Origin: JBIKLM01 sp044375105
GTDB taxonomy: Bacteria > Planctomycetota > UBA1135 > GCA-002686595
DNA length: 34,699 nucleotides
Assembly: GCA_044375105.1 (NCBI GenBank)
Contig: JBILNK010000024.1
Span: forward strand, 1 to 34,699
Direction: 5' to 3'
The position numbers and the translations under genes are program-made. Each line of letters begins with the position of its first letter. Within the stretch, counting starts at the first letter, position 1. The notes beneath the pieces are model-generated. The model was not told where the DNA came from. It saw only the letters and a program-made list of their open reading frames with translations, and did no database searches. Positions 30,489 to 34,699 of this stretch are shown one piece after another.

Positions 30489-31076
30489 ATGCCCGACGTC
30501 CCTACCAGTCCCGCTGACCGGCCCAGCCGCGGAGCGCCGGTGCGATTCCTGGCCGCGGCGCTGCTGGTGGCAGCCGACCTGGCCTCGAAGGCCTACCTGT
30601 TCGATTACCTGGATCGGCGTCCCGGGGCGAGCCCGCCGGCGGGCGCCGAGGTCTGGTTCAACGGCCATTGGCGGGTCCCGGTGGCGGGCGACTTCCTGGG
30701 CCTGATGCTGAGCGAGAATCGCGGCGCCGCCTGGGGCATCGGGGACCAGTTTCCCTGGCTGCTGGTGGGTGGCCGCTGCGTGGCGGTGGCCGTGTTGGCG
30801 TGGATGGTCTTGCGCGCCGCCGTGCAGCCGCCCCTGATGCGCTTCGCCCTGGTGCTGATCCTGGCCGGTGCCGTGGGCAATCTGTACGACAACCTGTTCC
30901 GCAGCCCGCCGGAGGGGCATCCATTCGGCGCGGTGCGGGACTTCATCCACGTGTACTTCGAGCGTTGGGACTACCACTTCCCGACCTTCAACGTCGCCGA
31001 CAGCTGCATCAGCGTGGGCGCTGGGTGCTTGCTGCTGGCGGGTTTCTGGCCTCAGCGCAGGGCCGTGGCGTCGTGA
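30489..31076 (+). CDS. lspA: Lipoprotein signal peptidase (signal peptidase II)
   Basis: An inner-membrane aspartic protease that cleaves prolipoprotein signal peptides after lipidation of the lipobox cysteine. The 195-residue product is slightly longer than typical. It has four hydrophobic segments (FLAAALLVAADLASKAYL, WLLVGGRCVAVAVLAWMVL, FALVLILAGAVGNLYDNLF, SVGAGCLLLAGFW). The conserved boxes are present: ADLASKAY, LMLSENRGAAWG, GNLYDNLF, and the two catalytic aspartates Asp151 (AVRDFIHVYF) and Asp171 (FNVADSCISVG). It would mature the lipoproteins predicted here (sulfatase-like protein, Ggt). The gene lies divergent from xerD and alone in its transcript up to pyrD. Confidence 0.95.
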   Translation: MPDVPTSPADRPSRGAPVRFLAAALLVAADLASKAYLFDYLDRRPGASPPAGAEVWFNGHWRVPVAGDFLGLMLSENRGAAWGIGDQFPWLLVGGRCVAVAVLAWMVLRAAVQPPLMRFALVLILAGAVGNLYDNLFRSPPEGHPFGAVRDFIHVYFERWDYHFPTFNVADSCISVGAGCLLLAGFWPQRRAVAS

Positions 31077-31493
31077 GCCCCTGATTGGGGAGGTGGAGCA
31101 GAGCGAGCGCCAAGGCGCGCGGCACCCGAGCGCGCATCGGCGCCCGTGGAGCCCCCCGACCGATCCGGGTAGGACCGAGCACGGGCGTGTGGCCGCCGGG
31201 GTGATCGCGGCGCTTCGCAGGCGCCGTTGGACCAACCGGGAGGGACCGAACCGACCGGCCCGACGCCAATCGAGTCGCCGGAGCCGCGCGGGGCCGTGCG
31301 CCTCGCCGCGGCTCGTCTCGCGCCCCGCAGCCCCGTGAGCGTCCCTCGAGCACCCCGCCCACCCCTGGCCGCCCGGCGCCTCCGCGGCGCCGGCCTGCTC
31401 GACCCAAACCGCCTTCTCGTCGGCGTTCCACGGCAGGATCCGCGCCCCTGCGGTCCCCTGCATCGGCTCCCCGACCCCTGCTATCTTGCGCCC
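31077..31493. other. Spacer between lspA and pyrD
   Basis: About 415 GC-rich bases with no credible gene. Its only recognisable signal is the TATCTT box at the right end. The frame open toward pyrD translates as Arg/Pro-rich non-homologous sequence. Confidence 0.5.
31482..31487 (+). promoter_or_regulatory. Predicted -10 element of leaderless pyrD
   Basis: TATCTT, six bases (gcgccc), then the pyrD ATG; no Shine-Dalgarno is present. The spacing predicts transcription starting at the A of ATG. Confidence 0.45.
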
Positions 31494-32486
31494 ATGGCGA
31501 AACTGGCCGTGCGCCTCGGGCCGCTGCTCGCGCGCTCCCCGATCTTCTCCGCCTCCGGCACCTTCGGGCACGGCCGCGAGATGGAGCCCTTCGTCGACTT
31601 CGGCTCCCTGGGCGGGCTGGTCTCGAAGACCGTGACCCTGCGCCCGCGGGGCGGCAACCCAGCCCCGAGGCTGTGCGAGACGGAGCTCGGCCTGATCAAC
31701 TCGATCGGGCTCGAGAACCGCGGCCTGGAGGCCTATCTCGCGGAGACCCTGCCGGGCATGGCCGAGCTCGATTGCCTGGTGGTGACCAACGTGGGCGGGC
31801 ACGCCGACCGCGAGTTCGTCGAGCTGGCCGAGCGTCTGGCTGAGCGCCCCGAGATAGATGCCCTCGAGCTCAACCTGTCGTGCCCCAACGTGGACGACGG
31901 CAAGCTGCCCCTGGCGACCGACCCGAGGCGCGCCGAGGCGGTCGTGTCCGCCGTGCGCGCGCGCTGTCGCAAGCCCCTGTGGGCCAAGCTGTCGCCGAAT
32001 GTCACGCGCATCGGCGAAATGGCCAAGGCTGTCGAAGCCGGGGGAGCCGACGCGGTCACGGCGGTCAACACGGTGCTCGGTCTGGCCCTCGACTGGCGCA
32101 CGCGGCGCCCCGGGGTCAACACGGTGCAGGGCGGCTATTCGGGGCCGGCGATCAAGCCGATCGCTCTGCGCTGCGCCTGGGAATGTGCCCAGGCGGTGGC
32201 GATCCCGGTGATCGGCTGCGGCGGGATCGTGCGCGCCAGCGATGCGCTCGAATTCTTGGTGGCGGGCTGCAGCGCGGTGCAGTTCGGCACGGCCTCGTTC
32301 TCCGACCCGGCGCGTATCGGCCGGTTGGCGGCCGAGATGGAGGCGCTCCTGGACGAAGCCGGGATCGCCGACGTGAACGACCTCGTGGGCAGCCTGGAGG
32401 ACGGCCGTCAGCGGCTGCCGCGCCCCAGGCCCGACGGAGCCCTGAACCCGCCCGCGGGGGCGGCTCGGGGGGGGGCTTGCGTCTAG
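31494..32486 (+). CDS. pyrD: Dihydroorotate dehydrogenase, class 1B-type catalytic subunit
   Basis: Oxidises dihydroorotate to orotate in de novo pyrimidine synthesis. The 330-residue product is a cytosolic TIM barrel. FMN and substrate motifs are visible: IFSASGTFGHG, VSKTVTLRPRGGNPAPRLCE, LINSIGLENRGLEAYL, the active-site loop ELNLSCPNVDDGK with Cys130 as base (class 1; class 2 uses Ser), AVNTVLGLALD, GGYSGPAIKPIALR and VIGCGGIVRASDALEFLVAGCSAVQFGTA. Class 1B enzymes need the iron-sulfur/FAD subunit PyrK for NAD-linked activity; no pyrK is in the window, so it must lie elsewhere. The C-terminal 30 residues are an Ala/Gly/Arg-rich extension. The end overlaps the start of the response regulator by about ten bases. 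Confidence 0.94.
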   Translation: MAKLAVRLGPLLARSPIFSASGTFGHGREMEPFVDFGSLGGLVSKTVTLRPRGGNPAPRLCETELGLINSIGLENRGLEAYLAETLPGMAELDCLVVTNVGGHADREFVELAERLAERPEIDALELNLSCPNVDDGKLPLATDPRRAEAVVSAVRARCRKPLWAKLSPNVTRIGEMAKAVEAGGADAVTAVNTVLGLALDWRTRRPGVNTVQGGYSGPAIKPIALRCAWECAQAVAIPVIGCGGIVRASDALEFLVAGCSAVQFGTASFSDPARIGRLAAEMEALLDEAGIADVNDLVGSLEDGRQRLPRPRPDGALNPPAGAARGGACV

Positions 32487-33358
32487 AGCACCTGACCGCA
32501 CAGCGCTTGGCGGAGGCCCTGCGGCTCTACCTGGCGCGGGCCTACGGCGACGGGTCCGGGCTTCCGCCGGCTCCGTCGGTCGCGCGGTTTGCCGGCCCGC
32601 GCTTGGACCTGGGGCCGCTGCTCGAGTCCCAGGATCTGGCGGCGAGCTTGGCCCTGTTCCAGCGCGGCGACCCAGGGGACGACGCGGACTCCCGACGCTA
32701 CACCCTGCGCCTCGGCAACGCGCTCTACCCGTTCATGAAGTTCGTGCTCCAGGAGCACCTGATCCAGGGTGAATTCTTCTTCTCGGTCGATACCCATGAC
32801 AATCTGGCGGTCGATGCCGCGGACCCGGATCGCGACCGCTGGGAGGCGCTCAAGCTCTATAACCGGGCGCTCGCCGCGTCGATCGAAGCGGACTGGGAGC
32901 GGGCGGGACTGCCGACCCACGCCGGCTTGGCTCGGATGCTCGCCGGGGTGGCGGAACGCGAGGTTGAAGGCAACAAGCGCCGCCGGCTCCTGCTGGTGGA
33001 CGACGATCGCCTGGTTTGTCTGGGTCTCGGTCTGCTCCTGCGTGCCCGCGGCTACGAGGTCGAGGAGCTGCACGACGGGGCCGCGGCCATGGAGCGCCTC
33101 GGCCGGGATCCGCTGCCGGATCTGATGCTGCTCGACTACGAAATGCCAGAGATGGATGGCCAGGAGGTACTGCGCCGGCTGCGCGCCGACCCACGCCTGG
33201 CCAACCTGCCGGTGTTGCTCGCCACCGCGAGCCGCATCGATCTGGCGCGCCTCGAGCGGATCTCGGGCCTGCTGCACAAGCCCTACCCGCGGCAGGTGCT
33301 GTTCGAAATGATCGCCCACCTCCTGGGCCGCCCCGAGTCTCCTTCTCCGGACCGTTGA
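32477..33358 (+). CDS. Response regulator with unknown N-terminal domain and C-terminal receiver
   Basis: A 293-residue protein from a TTG at 32477 that overlaps the pyrD stop and follows a run of G residues usable as a ribosome-binding site; no ATG/GTG fits better, so the start is uncertain. Residues 1-165 are an unrecognised domain containing YTLRLGNALYPFMKFVLQEHLI, EFFFSVDTHDNLAVDA and WEALKLYNRALAASIEADWERAGLP; it looks compact and mixed alpha/beta. Residues 168-290 are a standard CheY-like receiver with acidic pocket Asp175-177 (LLLVDDD), phosphoacceptor Asp220 (LMLLDYEMPEMDG), Thr250 and Lys268 (LLHKPYP), so it should be phosphorylatable. The receiver is C-terminal and there is no DNA-binding domain, so the output is probably the N-terminal domain or protein-protein contact. 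No histidine kinase is adjacent. Confidence 0.85.
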   Translation: MRLEHLTAQRLAEALRLYLARAYGDGSGLPPAPSVARFAGPRLDLGPLLESQDLAASLALFQRGDPGDDADSRRYTLRLGNALYPFMKFVLQEHLIQGEFFFSVDTHDNLAVDAADPDRDRWEALKLYNRALAASIEADWERAGLPTHAGLARMLAGVAEREVEGNKRRRLLLVDDDRLVCLGLGLLLRARGYEVEELHDGAAAMERLGRDPLPDLMLLDYEMPEMDGQEVLRRLRADPRLANLPVLLATASRIDLARLERISGLLHKPYPRQVLFEMIAHLLGRPESPSPDR

Positions 33359-33599
33359 GCCGCCCCGGCGGGCGCGTCTCGGGGGCGCCCCGTTGGCTTG
33401 GTGTGGCCTGGTCCCGACGCCCCTCCGGTCCCGATCTCTCGGCCCGCGCAGGCCCTGCCCGGCGCCGGGGACCCCACCGGCCGGCTTCCAGAGGGGATCC
33501 CGGGAATCCGTCCGGGCAGGTGCGGCCGGCCCCCCCGGCTTGGTGTAATGGTCTGTTCCAACGGGGGCGCCGCCGCGTCCCCCCGCACCGCCCCACGCC

Positions 33600-34699
<1,100 letters not shown>

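Overview
The window is a GC-rich bacterial chromosome segment of mostly conserved housekeeping genes. Two tandem secreted lamin-tail-domain proteins and a secreted subtilisin-like protease share one C-terminal module (LGS..SG, then LP.LP, then SNPV-like). That module, the short zinc-ribbon/transmembrane/Ala-Pro-rich protein and the near absence of Shine-Dalgarno sites suggest a member of Planctomycetota. This is an inference from protein style; no rRNA is present. I see no CRISPR array, transposase, prophage or plasmid gene. The window cuts into prfA on the left and secA on the right.

Layout. 1-3.1 kb: prfA (3' part), a six-helix membrane protein and prmC, the methylase of release factors, then a convergent PilZ-domain gene. 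3.5-6.8 kb: ssb, a fused MoaD-MoaE molybdopterin synthase, and ETF:ubiquinone oxidoreductase. 7.0-10.8 kb: leucyl aminopeptidase pepA, citrate synthase and a small one-helix protein. 11.2-11.6 kb: tRNA-Leu(UAA) and tRNA-Cys(GCA) on the minus strand behind a recognisable promoter. 11.7-16.3 kb: a sulfatase-fold lipoprotein lacking the formylglycine motif, a coupled membrane protein, a lone NIL-domain protein and a lipoprotein-type gamma-glutamyltransferase. 16.3-16.64 kb: a perfect 98-bp tandem direct repeat carrying two hairpins per copy. 16.6-22.8 kb: a zinc-ribbon membrane protein diverging from uvrB, then uvrC. 22.9-28.0 kb: the secreted protease with a near-consensus sigma-54 promoter, then the two lamin-tail paralogues on the other strand. 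28.4-34.7 kb: argR with a palindromic operator candidate, xerD, divergent lspA, pyrD overlapping a response regulator with an unknown N-terminal domain, and secA.

How the genes relate. Most are single housekeeping functions: translation termination, nucleotide-excision repair, TCA cycle and electron transfer, Mo-cofactor, pyrimidine synthesis, protein export and lipoprotein maturation. LspA and SecA would serve the lipoproteins and secreted proteins encoded here. The most interesting signals are the sigma-54 promoter, the shared secreted module, a recurrent TANNNT element 6-8 nt before start codons (predicted leaderless mRNAs), the repeat/hairpin elements at gene ends, the argR palindrome and the unknown domain fused to a receiver.
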